From NCBI GenBank assembly GCA_963757945.1, contig CAVWTN010000001.1, forward strand, positions 310,001 to 374,000: DNA of 64,000 nucleotides. The letters run 5' to 3'. This stretch comes from CAVWTN01 sp963757945 (GTDB taxonomy: Bacteria > Vulcanimicrobiota > Vulcanimicrobiia > Vulcanimicrobiales > Vulcanimicrobiaceae). The position numbers were made by a program, and so were the translations under genes. Position 1 is the first letter of the stretch; each line of letters opens with the position of its first letter. Of the stretch, positions 42,791-51,274 are shown piece after piece. The notes beneath the pieces are model-generated. The model was given only the letters and a program-made list of their open reading frames with translations. It did no database searches and had not been told where the DNA came from.

Positions 42791-45159
42791 CAACGGTCAT
42801 CGCTCCCCAAAAGAACGGCCACACGCTCGGCGACCGCATGCTCCGCAAGGAGGACGCGCGTTTCGTGCGGGGCATGGGCAACTATGTCGACGACGTGCAG
42901 CTCAAGGGCATGCTGCACTGTTCGATCTTGCGCAGCCCGTTCGCGCACGCGAAAATCGTCTCGATCGACGTCTCGCGCGCGCAGGCGGCGCCCGGCGTCA
43001 AGCTCGTCGTCACCGGTGCAGCGCTCGCCGCTAAGGGTCTGGCGTGGATGCCGACGCTGGCGGGCGATACGCAGGCCGTGCTCGCGACCGACAAGGTGCG
43101 CTTCCAGGGTCAAGAGGTCGCGTTCGTGGTCGCCGACAGCCGCTACCACGCGCAGGACGCGCTCGAATTGATCGACGTCGAGTACGAGCAATTGCAAACG
43201 CTCGTCGATCCGTTCAAGGCGCTCGCGCCCGGGGCGGCCGTGATTCGTGACGATAAGGCGGACAAGACGGACAACGTCTGCTTCACGTGGGAGACCGGCG
43301 ATAAGGCCGCCACCGAGCACGCGTTTCGCCGCCCGGACGTCGTCACCGTCAAGCAGCAGATCTTCTACCCGCGCATCCATCCGGCGCCCATGGAGACCTG
43401 CGGATGCGTCGCCGATTACAACATCGCGACCGAGAAGATGACGATCCACATGACCTCGCAGGCGCCGCACGCCCACCGCACGCTCTTCGCGATCGTCAGC
43501 GGCCTCGCCGAGCACAACATTCGGATCATCTCGCCGGACCTGGGCGGCGGCTTCGGCGGGAAGGTCCCGATCTATCCGGGCTACGTCTGTGCGACCGTCG
43601 CCTCGCTCTTGCTCGGCAAGCCCGTCAAGTGGATGGAGACGCGCGCGGAGAACTTGATCGCGGACAGCTTCGCGCGCGATTATCACATGACGAGCGAACT
43701 GTGCGCGACGAAGGACGGCAAGATCCTGGCGAGCCGGATCGCGATCGTGGCCGACCACGGCGCGTTCAACGCGCAGGCGCAACCGGGCGCGCAGTGGCCG
43801 ATGGGCTTCTTTCCCATCTTCACGAGCTGTTACGACATCCCGGCGGCCTACGCATCGGCGACCGGCGTCTACACGAACAAGGCGCCCGGCGGGATCGCGT
43901 ACCGTTGTTCGTTCCGCGTGACGGAAGCGATCTATTGCATGGAACGCACGATGGACGTGCTGGCCGACGAGCTGGCGATGGACGCGGTCGCGCTGCGCAA
44001 GAAGAACCTGATCACGAAGGAGCAGCAGCCGTATCGCTCGGTGATGGGCTGGGAGTACGACGGCGGCGATTATCCTGCCGCGTTCGACGAAGCGCTGCGC
44101 ATTGCGGACTACCCGGCGCTGTTGCGGGAGCAAGAGCAGGCGCGCAAGGAGGGCCGCCTGATGGGGATCGGCATCTCGACGTTCACGGAGATCGTGGGTG
44201 CGGGCCCCGGCAAGAGCTGCCACATCGCGGGGATCGAGATGTTCGACAGCGCGGAACTGCGCATCCATCCGACCGGAAAAGGCGTGCTGAAGCTGGGCGT
44301 CAAGTCGCAAGGCCAAGGCCACGAAACGACGTTCGCGCAGATCGTCGCCGCGGAGATCGGGATCCCCGCGGAACACATCAACGTCGAGGAGGGCGATACG
44401 GACAACACGCCCTACGGCCTGGGCACGTACGGCAGTCGCAGCACGCCGGTTGCGGGCGCCGCGACGGCCGTCGTCGCGCGCAAGGTTCGCGAGAAGGCCA
44501 AGCGCATCGCCGCGTATTTGCTCGAAGCGAACATCGACGATCTCGAATGGACGGGCGATGCGTTTCGCGTCAAAGGTTCGCCCGATCAGACGAAGACGAT
44601 GGCCGAGCTGGCCTTTGCCGCCTACACGAACCTGCCGCCGGGCGAAGAGGCCGGCCTCGAGGACGTCGCCTACTACGATCCGCCCGAGATGACGTATCCG
44701 TTCGGCGCGTACATTTGCGTCGTCGACATCGACAAGGGCACGGGTCAGGTGACGGTCCGGCGCTTCATCGCGGTCGACGATTGCGGCGTGCGCATCAATC
44801 CGATCGTGATCGAAGGCCAGATGCACGGGGGCCTCGCGCAGGGCGTCGGGACCGCGCTGATGGAGGTCATGGAATTCGACGAGGAGGGCAATCACCTCAA
44901 CGCGAGCTTCATGGACTACCTGATCGTCACCGCGATGGAGGTGCCCAAGAAATGGGAGCTCGGCGAGTACGTGACGCCGTCGACGCACCATCCGATCGGG
45001 GCGCGCGGCGTCGCGGAGTCGCCGACCGTCGGTTCTCCCGCGGCGATCGTCAACGCGGTGGTCGATGCGCTCTCGCCGCACGGCGTGTGGCACATCGACA
45101 TGCCGCTCGCGCCCGCACGGGTTTGGAAAGTGCTGCGCGATCACGGCGTGACGGAGTAG
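42787..45159 (+). CDS. coxL: Form I carbon monoxide dehydrogenase large (Mo-Cu) subunit
   Basis: A 790-residue molybdopterin subunit. The active-site loop reads AYRCSFR with Cys374, the AYxCSFR signature of true form I aerobic CO dehydrogenase, whose Cys holds the copper; form II homologues have AYRGAGR. Other family motifs: GGGFGGKVPIYPGY, KSQGQGHETTFAQIV and HHPIGARGVAESPTVGSP near the C-terminus (with the catalytic Glu in GARGVAESP). The enzyme oxidises CO with water to CO2 and feeds electrons to the respiratory chain, supporting persistence on trace gas. It is encoded in canonical M-S-L order. Confidence 0.97.
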   Translation: MTTVIAPQKNGHTLGDRMLRKEDARFVRGMGNYVDDVQLKGMLHCSILRSPFAHAKIVSIDVSRAQAAPGVKLVVTGAALAAKGLAWMPTLAGDTQAVLATDKVRFQGQEVAFVVADSRYHAQDALELIDVEYEQLQTLVDPFKALAPGAAVIRDDKADKTDNVCFTWETGDKAATEHAFRRPDVVTVKQQIFYPRIHPAPMETCGCVADYNIATEKMTIHMTSQAPHAHRTLFAIVSGLAEHNIRIISPDLGGGFGGKVPIYPGYVCATVASLLLGKPVKWMETRAENLIADSFARDYHMTSELCATKDGKILASRIAIVADHGAFNAQAQPGAQWPMGFFPIFTSCYDIPAAYASATGVYTNKAPGGIAYRCSFRVTEAIYCMERTMDVLADELAMDAVALRKKNLITKEQQPYRSVMGWEYDGGDYPAAFDEALRIADYPALLREQEQARKEGRLMGIGISTFTEIVGAGPGKSCHIAGIEMFDSAELRIHPTGKGVLKLGVKSQGQGHETTFAQIVAAEIGIPAEHINVEEGDTDNTPYGLGTYGSRSTPVAGAATAVVARKVREKAKRIAAYLLEANIDDLEWTGDAFRVKGSPDQTKTMAELAFAAYTNLPPGEEAGLEDVAYYDPPEMTYPFGAYICVVDIDKGTGQVTVRRFIAVDDCGVRINPIVIEGQMHGGLAQGVGTALMEVMEFDEEGNHLNASFMDYLIVTAMEVPKKWELGEYVTPSTHHPIGARGVAESPTVGSPAAIVNAVVDALSPHGVWHIDMPLAPARVWKVLRDHGVTE

Positions 45160-45165
45160 CGGCCG

Positions 45166-46143
45166 GTGCACGGGATTCACACCAGCCCGCGCCTGGACGT
45201 GATGCGTCGAGCCGGAGAACTCGTGGCGGCGGCGCAGCCGTTCGCCTTGGCCACGGTCGTGCGCGTCGAAACGCCGAGTTCCGCGAGCGCCGGCAACCGG
45301 GCGATCGTGCGGCCCGACGGGCGAATGGAAGGCTGGCTCGGCGGCGGTTGCGTGACGCCGACGGTGCGCAGCGATGCGCTCGCCGCGCTCGCGAGCGGCG
45401 AGGCTCGCCTCGTTCGCATCACGCCGAACGTGCGCGCTCCGGCGCCGGCGAACGTGACGCTCCGGCCGATGTCGTGCGGCAGCGGCGGGACCGTCGATGT
45501 CTGGATCGAGCCGTTCCTCGCGCCGCCTGCGCTCGTGATCGGCGGCGCGTCGCCGGTCGGCCGCGCGCTCGGCGATCTCGGCGGCGCGCTCGGCTTCCGC
45601 ACGGTCGCATACTCCGGTGAGAATGGTGATTCGCTCGGAGGCGTTGAGGCGATCGCAAGCGCACTGCAGGCGCGCGTCGCGAACGAGCCGCGCGACGTCT
45701 GGCTGGTGGCGGCGAGCCACGGCGATTTCGACGACGATTTCTGCGAAGCCGGGCTGCGCTTGGGCTATCGCTACGTCGGCTTGATCGCAAGCGCGAAGCG
45801 CAGCCGCATCATCGAGATCCATTTGCGGCGGTGCGGCTTCGATGAAGCGGCGCTCGGCGCGTTTCATCCCGCCGCGGGCTTGCGGATCGGCGCGAAGACG
45901 CCTGAAGAGATCGCGCTCGCGGTGTTGGCGGAGATCGTCGCGCTGCGGCGCGCGGATACGCCGGGCGAACGCGAGGAGCCTGTTGCGCAGACGGCGGCGC
46001 GCGATCCGGTGTGCGGGATGGACGTCGAGACGGCGAGCGCCGAGCACCGCTTCGAATATGAGGGCCGCACCTGGTATTTCTGCTGTTCGGGATGTCGCAA
46101 CGCGTTCGAGCGCGACCCGAGCGCCCACGGCGCCGCTTGCTGA
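45166..46143 (+). CDS. coxI: XdhC/CoxI-family maturation protein fused to a YHS domain
   Basis: 325 residues. The N-terminal XdhC_CoxI domain (FALATVVRVETPSSASAGNR, GWLGGGCVTPTVRSDALAAL, MSCGSGGTVDVWIEPF) and the Rossmann domain (ALVIGGASPVGRALGDLG, YVGLIASAKRS) match XdhC proteins, which carry and sulfurate the molybdenum cofactor. From about residue 279 a YHS domain follows: DPVCGMDVETAS and WYFCCSGCRNAFERDP, a cysteine-rich metal-binding module seen in copper-handling proteins. Starts at GTG seven bases after coxL. The copper link is attractive for a Mo-Cu enzyme but is inferred. Confidence 0.88.
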   Translation: MHGIHTSPRLDVMRRAGELVAAAQPFALATVVRVETPSSASAGNRAIVRPDGRMEGWLGGGCVTPTVRSDALAALASGEARLVRITPNVRAPAPANVTLRPMSCGSGGTVDVWIEPFLAPPALVIGGASPVGRALGDLGGALGFRTVAYSGENGDSLGGVEAIASALQARVANEPRDVWLVAASHGDFDDDFCEAGLRLGYRYVGLIASAKRSRIIEIHLRRCGFDEAALGAFHPAAGLRIGAKTPEEIALAVLAEIVALRRADTPGEREEPVAQTAARDPVCGMDVETASAEHRFEYEGRTWYFCCSGCRNAFERDPSAHGAAC

Positions 46144-46161
46144 GCGCACGAAGGAGCCCCA

Positions 46162-46707
46162 ATGCAAATCACGAGCAACGCGCGGATCGATGCGCCCCTG
46201 GATGCGGTTTGGAACCTGCTGCGCGACATCCCGCGCGTCTCGCGCTGCCTGCCCGGCACCGAGATCACGGAGATCGTCGACGCCACGACCTATAAGGCGA
46301 AGGTGAACCTGAAGGTCGGCCCGCTCTCGGCCGCCTACAAGGCCACGATCGCCGTCGGATCGCTCGATGAGGCGACGCACTCAGCGCAATTTAACGTCGA
46401 CGCGCTCGACGTCAAGGGCCGCGGCAACGCGACCGCGCTCGTCTCCACCTCGGCGCAAGCCGACGGCGACGGCACGGCGATCGCGGTCGTCGCGGACGCG
46501 AAGGTCTCCGGCGTGATCGCGCAGTTCGGTCAGGGCGTCCTCAAGGACGTCGCCGGGCGAATCATGCAACAGTTCGCCCTGAACGTCGCAAACGAAGTCA
46601 AGGGCGTGAGTTCCGCCGCGCCCGCGGAGAACAAGCTCGACGCCGGGGCCGCCGTCATCGGCGTGGTCGGCGACAAGCTCAAGGGCGTTTTCGGAGGCAA
46701 CCGCTAG
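46162..46707 (+). CDS. coxG: CoxG-like SRPBCC protein
   Basis: 181 residues of the carbon monoxide dehydrogenase subunit G family: ARIDAPLDAVWNLLRDIPRV, SRCLPGTEI, the beta-rich lipid-binding fold (SRPBCC/START-like), and a tail (VIGVVGDKLKGVFGGNR) that could form an amphipathic helix. CoxG is understood to link CO dehydrogenase to the membrane quinone pool. A GAAGGAGC site lies before the ATG. Its TAG stop shares the palindrome CTAG (46704-46707) with the convergent xdhC stop. Confidence 0.92.
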   Translation: MQITSNARIDAPLDAVWNLLRDIPRVSRCLPGTEITEIVDATTYKAKVNLKVGPLSAAYKATIAVGSLDEATHSAQFNVDALDVKGRGNATALVSTSAQADGDGTAIAVVADAKVSGVIAQFGQGVLKDVAGRIMQQFALNVANEVKGVSSAAPAENKLDAGAAVIGVVGDKLKGVFGGNR

Positions 46708-47828
46708 CGCGGGCTCTCCGTCGTCGCGGGTTGCCGCGCGGGATGAATCGGCTCGCTCCCGGCGGATAAACGGCCGCCGGGCCTGCGCGCGCGCAGCGCG
46801 ACGATTTCGGCGACGATCGAGACCGCGGTCTCCTCGGGCGTGCGCGCGCCGATGTCGAGCCCGACCGGCGCGCTGATGCGCGCGAGCCCTGCGTCGGAGA
46901 CGCCCGCAAGGCGAAGCTCGGCGACGCGGCTCGCGTGCGTGCGGCGGCTCCCCATCGCGCCGATGTAGCCGGCCCGCGTTCCGAGCGCCACGCGCAAGAG
47001 CGGGATGTCGAACTTCGGATCGTGCGTCAGCACGACGATCGCCGTTCGCTCGTCGACGTGCGCCTGCGCCAAATATTCGTCGGGCCACGCCACGATGACG
47101 TCGTCGGCGTCGGGGATGCGCGCTTTCGTCGCGAAAATGGGCCGCGCGTCGACGACGACGACGCGATAGCCGACGACCTTCGCGAGCGATGCCATCGCCC
47201 GCGAGAAGTCGATCGCGCCGAAGATGTACATCACGGGCTTCGGTGCGAACGCTTCGATGAACAGGCGCACCGCGACGCCGGTCGGTTCGCCGTCGGGCCC
47301 GAACTCGCGCAGCGCCTTTTCGCCCGCCGCAAGGAGCGCTCGCGCTTCGCCGGTCGCGGCGTACGTCAGGCCCGGCGTTCCGAGATCGCCCGAGCTTTCG
47401 GCCTCGGAGGCGAGGAGCCGCAGCCCGGCGCCGCCCTCGTCGATGCGCACGGCCGAGGCGATCGGCGCTTCGGCGCGCAGGGCGCGCGCGAGCCGCTCGA
47501 ACATGCCGGCGGGCCAGTCGTCGAGACGCTCGATGAAGACATGGATCGTTCCGCCGCACGTCAAGCCGACCGAGAATGCAGCCTCGTCGCTGATTCCGTA
47601 GCGCACGAGCCGGGCGCGCCCGGTCGCGATCGCGTCCTGCGCTTCCTCGTAGACTGCGGATTCCACGCACCCGCCGCTCACGGAACCCGCGACCTCGCCG
47701 AGCGCGTTCACGGCGAGGACCGCCCCCGGATCGCGCGGCGCCGAACGCTCGACGCCGACGACGGTCGCCAAGGCGATGGGGATCCGGCGGTCGCGCCAGC
47801 CCTGGACGGCCTCGAGGATCTCACGCAT
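46704..47828 (-). CDS. XdhC/CoxF-family molybdenum cofactor maturation protein
   Basis: 374 residues with both XdhC domains: IALATVVGVERSAPRDPGAV, VSGGCVESAVYEEA and the Rossmann fold (MYIFGAIDFSRAMASLAKVV, GYIGAMGSRRTHASR). It is longer than the CoxI-like protein at 45166 and carries no YHS domain, so the locus has two distinct XdhC proteins, as Oligotropha has CoxF and CoxI. AAGGAG precedes the ATG at 47828. It runs convergent to coxG, so it has its own promoter upstream near 47.85 kb. Confidence 0.9.
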   Translation of the reverse strand: MREILEAVQGWRDRRIPIALATVVGVERSAPRDPGAVLAVNALGEVAGSVSGGCVESAVYEEAQDAIATGRARLVRYGISDEAAFSVGLTCGGTIHVFIERLDDWPAGMFERLARALRAEAPIASAVRIDEGGAGLRLLASEAESSGDLGTPGLTYAATGEARALLAAGEKALREFGPDGEPTGVAVRLFIEAFAPKPVMYIFGAIDFSRAMASLAKVVGYRVVVVDARPIFATKARIPDADDVIVAWPDEYLAQAHVDERTAIVVLTHDPKFDIPLLRVALGTRAGYIGAMGSRRTHASRVAELRLAGVSDAGLARISAPVGLDIGARTPEETAVSIVAEIVALRARRPGGRLSAGSEPIHPARQPATTESPR

Positions 47829-47905
47829 GCGGGTCGCTCCTTGGTCAGCATGACGTCGCATCGGTTGCAGGGGTTCCGCGCCGGCGCGGCGCCGGCCGCT
47901 TGCGC

Positions 47906-48712
47906 TCAACCGATGAACGTCCCGTCGCGGCGGAACGGTCGCGGGGGCCCGGGCTCGGCGAGCGGGATGACGTCGGTGATGAGCCGGCGGCCGTCCCAGC
48001 GGTGCAGGTGGAACGCGGGCGGCTCCATCACGAAGCGCTCCGGCTGCGCTCGATCGAGCGCGAACTCGAGCTGGTGCGCGGTCGAGGGACAGATCGACGC
48101 GAGCGTTCCCCCCCAGCGCACCAACATCGAGCGGTGTAAATGGCCGCAGATCACGCGTTCAACGTGCGGATGACACGCTACGAGCGCCTCGAACTGGGCG
48201 CGACCGGCGAAGCCCTTGTCGTCCATCAGCGGGAAGCCGGTGAGGAACGGCGGATGATGCAGCGCGAGGATCGTCGGGGTGCGCCGCCGTGCAAGCTGGT
48301 CGTCGAGCCACGCGAGGCGTTCGGCGTCGAGTTCGCCACCCTCTTCGCCTGCGCGCTGCGAATCGAGCACGATCACGCGGACAGGCGTTTCGAGCACGTA
48401 CTGCAGCGGCCCCGTCGCCGGTAGCCGTTCATCGAGAGCAAACGCCGCGCGCAGCGGCTCGCGCGCGTCGTGATTGCCCACGACGAGCGCGTAGGGCATC
48501 TCGAGCGCAGCGAGCAGCTCGCGCAGGTGGTCGTATTCGTCCGGCGTCCCGGCGTCGGTCAGATCGCCCGTCGCGATCACGAGCTCGGGCGCGGGTCGAA
48601 ACGCGTTCAGGCGCGCGATCGCGCGGCGCAAGAACGCCGCGGTGTCGACCGCCTCGTAGGCGAGGCGGCCGCGCGGCTTGACATGCAGATCGCTGATCTG
48701 AGCGAGGATCAT
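47906..48712 (-). CDS. Metallophosphoesterase linked to an ABC importer
   Basis: 268 residues with all calcineurin-like metal motifs: ISDLHVK, GDLTDAG, VVGNHDAR, ALHHPPF and CGHLHR. This arrangement matches CpdA/GpdQ-type cyclic or glycerophosphodiester phosphodiesterases. No signal peptide, so it acts in the cytoplasm. It is the last gene of the importer operon, its ATG overlapping the ATPase stop by four bases, which suggests it hydrolyses the imported phosphorus compound. Confidence 0.85.
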   Translation of the reverse strand: MILAQISDLHVKPRGRLAYEAVDTAAFLRRAIARLNAFRPAPELVIATGDLTDAGTPDEYDHLRELLAALEMPYALVVGNHDAREPLRAAFALDERLPATGPLQYVLETPVRVIVLDSQRAGEEGGELDAERLAWLDDQLARRRTPTILALHHPPFLTGFPLMDDKGFAGRAQFEALVACHPHVERVICGHLHRSMLVRWGGTLASICPSTAHQLEFALDRAQPERFVMEPPAFHLHRWDGRRLITDVIPLAEPGPPRPFRRDGTFIG

Positions 48713-49680
48713 TCCGGCAACTCGATCAGGGCCGCATCGCCTGCGTGGAGCCCGACGGGCTCGCCGGCCGCGAGCGCCGTCGAAGCGGGCGCCTCGACGA
48801 TCGTCACTTCGTCGCTCGCGCCGTCGACCGCGACCCGTACCCGGTCGCCGAAGAATTGCACGTTCGCGACGCGGCCCCGCCAGCGTGCCTCCGCCGGCGA
48901 CACGATGCGCAGGTGTTCCGGGCGCACGAACACGCTGCGCCCGTCGTGCGGCAGGCGATTGATCGTGCCGACGAATTCGGCGACGAAGCGCGAGCGCGGT
49001 CGCTCGTAGATCTCACGCGGGGTCCCAATCTGCGCGATCTTCCCGTGGTTCATGACGACGATCCGGTCGCCGAGCGCCATGGCTTCGGCCCGATCGTGCG
49101 TCACGTAGACGCTCGTGATCGCGAGCCTCTTGAGCAACTCGCCGATCTCCGCCCGCAGGCGCGCGCGCAACTGGGCGTCGAGCGCCGCGAGCGGTTCGTC
49201 GAGGAGCAGCATGCGAGGGCGAATGCAGAGCGCACGCGCCAGCGCCACGCGCTGGCGCTGGCCGCCCGAGAGCTGATCGATATGGCGGTGCGCGAGCGCT
49301 TCGATGCGCGTCAGTTCCAGCATCTCGCGCACGCGTTCCTCTCGTTCGCGCGCCGCGAGGCGCCGGACGCGCAAGCCGTAGCCGACGTTCGCGCTCACGT
49401 CGAGATTTGGAAAAAGCGCGTAGCTTTGAAAGACGATCCCGACGTCGCGGCGTTCGACCGGGACTTCGGTCACGTCCCTCCCGTCGAAGAAGACGCGGCC
49501 GCCGGGATCGGGGCGCTCGAGGCCCGCGATCAGGCGCAGCGTGGTCGTCTTGCCGCAGCCGGAGGGCCCAAGCACGACGAGGCTCTCGCCGGCGCGGATC
49601 TCGAGGTCGAGCGGCTCGAGCGCGCGCGTGCCGTCGGCAAAGGTCTTCGAACAGGCGGCGAGCCGAACGCCGACGCTCAC
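48709..49680 (-). CDS. ABC importer ATP-binding protein (PotA/PhnT type)
   Basis: 323 residues: Walker A GPSGCGKTTTL, signature LSGGQRQRVALARAL, Walker B LLLDEPLAALD, switch His in VTHDRAEAMALGD, then a C-terminal TOBE-like domain (SVFVRPEHLRIV onward) typical of spermidine/iron/phosphonate importers. The GTG at 49678-49680 overlaps the permease stop as GTGA; the conserved region starts six residues later. Confidence 0.92.
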   Translation of the reverse strand: MSVGVRLAACSKTFADGTRALEPLDLEIRAGESLVVLGPSGCGKTTTLRLIAGLERPDPGGRVFFDGRDVTEVPVERRDVGIVFQSYALFPNLDVSANVGYGLRVRRLAAREREERVREMLELTRIEALAHRHIDQLSGGQRQRVALARALCIRPRMLLLDEPLAALDAQLRARLRAEIGELLKRLAITSVYVTHDRAEAMALGDRIVVMNHGKIAQIGTPREIYERPRSRFVAEFVGTINRLPHDGRSVFVRPEHLRIVSPAEARWRGRVANVQFFGDRVRVAVDGASDEVTIVEAPASTALAAGEPVGLHAGDAALIELPE

Positions 49681-50459
49681 GTCCAGGTCCGTTTCGCGGC
49701 GGCCTGCAACGCCGCCAACACCGGCACGATCAAGAGCAAGAAGATCAAGGTGTACGCGCTCGCGGTCTCGAGCCGTGCCGAGGCGTACGCGTCCGCCAGG
49801 CCCACCGGGAGCGTCTTGAGATACGGCGTGTGGAGCATCCAGGTGATGTTGAACTCGCCGATCGACAGCGTGAAGACCATGAGCCCGCCCGCGACGATCC
49901 CAGGCAGTGCATTGGGGACCACGATCGTGCGGAAGCGCTCGAAGAAGCCCGCGCCCAAGCTCGCTGCACCCTCTTCGAGCGTGCGCAGATCGATCGACGC
50001 GAGTACCGCGGCGACCGCGCGCAACATGAACGGCAACGTGAAGACGACGTGCCCGACCAGGATGAAGGTCCAATTCGTTCGGAACGGGCGGATGCCGCCG
50101 TAGCATTCGAGCAGCGCGAGCGCGAGGGCGAGGCCCGGGATCGCGAGCGGCAGGGTGACTAGTTCCTCGAAGGCGCGCGCCCAGCGGCTCCGCGACGTGA
50201 CGAGCGCATAGGCGGCGGGAACGCCGAGCAGCGTGCAGACGATCAGGGCGGCGAAGGCGATGCCGGCCGATAGGGCGACGGTGTCGTGGTACTCGCTCCA
50301 CACTGCAGCGACATGCGCGAGCGTGAAGCCCGCACTCGGGCCGGCGGCGTAGTTTACCATGACGCCGGCGAGTGCCGACAGTACGATCGGCACGATCAGG
50401 AACGTGCTGACTGCGAGCGTGAGGAACAGCGCCGCAAAGTGCGTCCAATGGCGCCTCAT
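49677..50459 (-). CDS. ABC importer permease 2
   Basis: 260 residues with about six membrane helices and the EAA loop EEGAASLGAGFFERFRTIVV followed by PNALPGIVAGGL. It belongs to the binding-protein-dependent permeases of the PotC/PhnV group. It overlaps the first permease by four bases and the ATPase by three. Confidence 0.9.
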   Translation of the reverse strand: MRRHWTHFAALFLTLAVSTFLIVPIVLSALAGVMVNYAAGPSAGFTLAHVAAVWSEYHDTVALSAGIAFAALIVCTLLGVPAAYALVTSRSRWARAFEELVTLPLAIPGLALALALLECYGGIRPFRTNWTFILVGHVVFTLPFMLRAVAAVLASIDLRTLEEGAASLGAGFFERFRTIVVPNALPGIVAGGLMVFTLSIGEFNITWMLHTPYLKTLPVGLADAYASARLETASAYTLIFLLLIVPVLAALQAAAKRTWT

Positions 50460-51274
50460 CCGGCGGCCGCGACGGGGCCGCCCGCGCTGCTGCGAGCGAG
50501 CGCGAGCACGCTCCAGGTGATCGCCCCGAGCACCACGCTGAGCGCGGCCGCCGTCGCCGCGTTCGCTTCGTTCGTGAACGCGGTGTAGATCGTCATCGGC
50601 AGCACGTTCAGTTCCGTCGCGAGGGTGAACGCGGTTCCGAACGCGCCCATCGAGGTCGCAAAGCAGATCGCACCCGCAGCGATGAGCGCGGGACGCAGCG
50701 CCGGAATCGTGACGTCAACCATCACGCGCAGGCGTGAGGCCCCGAGCGAACGCGCTGCTTCTTCGAGCGAAGGGTCGAGCGTTTCGGCGGCGGCCATGAC
50801 CGTGAGCGCGACTCGTGGGATCGAAAAATAGAGATAGCCCACGAAGAGACCGGTCAGCGAATACGCAAAGACGACCGGATGCCCGAGCAATCGTTCCGTG
50901 AGCGCGCCGATGAGCCCCAGCCGTCCGCCGAGCATGATCACCAAGAAGCCGATCACGACGCCCGGGAACGCGAGCGGAAACGTGAGCAAGCCGACGAGCA
51001 GATCGCGCCCGAAGAAACGGTTGCGCTGCAGGAAGACCGCGGTCGTACCGGCGAGCGCGAGCGTGACGAGCGTGACCGCAAGCGAGAGCGCGATGGTCGA
51101 AGCCAGGCTCGAAGCATAGCGCGGATTGGTGACGACGGATGCATAGGCCGCGAGCCCCTGCTCGCCCGTGGCGCCCACGACGATCAGCTGCACGAGCGGG
51201 ATGAGGAAGAAGGCCGTCGCGAAGAGCAGCGCCGGGAGCGCGAGCGCAAACGGCGCGCGGCGGCCCGCGGTCAT
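50456..51274 (-). CDS. ABC importer permease 1
   Basis: 272 residues, six predicted membrane helices; EAA motif LEEAARSLGASRLRVMVDVT with IPALRPALIAAG. PotB/PhnU-type. It overlaps the binding protein stop by four bases and permease 2 by four, giving a fully coupled binding protein-permease-permease-ATPase operon. Confidence 0.9.
   Translation of the reverse strand: MTAGRRAPFALALPALLFATAFFLIPLVQLIVVGATGEQGLAAYASVVTNPRYASSLASTIALSLAVTLVTLALAGTTAVFLQRNRFFGRDLLVGLLTFPLAFPGVVIGFLVIMLGGRLGLIGALTERLLGHPVVFAYSLTGLFVGYLYFSIPRVALTVMAAAETLDPSLEEAARSLGASRLRVMVDVTIPALRPALIAAGAICFATSMGAFGTAFTLATELNVLPMTIYTAFTNEANAATAAALSVVLGAITWSVLALARSSAGGPVAAAG

Noticed and set aside
42721..46380. Very long open frame on the minus strand opposite coxL
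   Set aside because: It is the antisense shadow of high-GC cox genes; Arg/Asp/Ala-biased with no domain, and the plus strand carries unmistakable coxS, coxL, coxI and coxG motifs.
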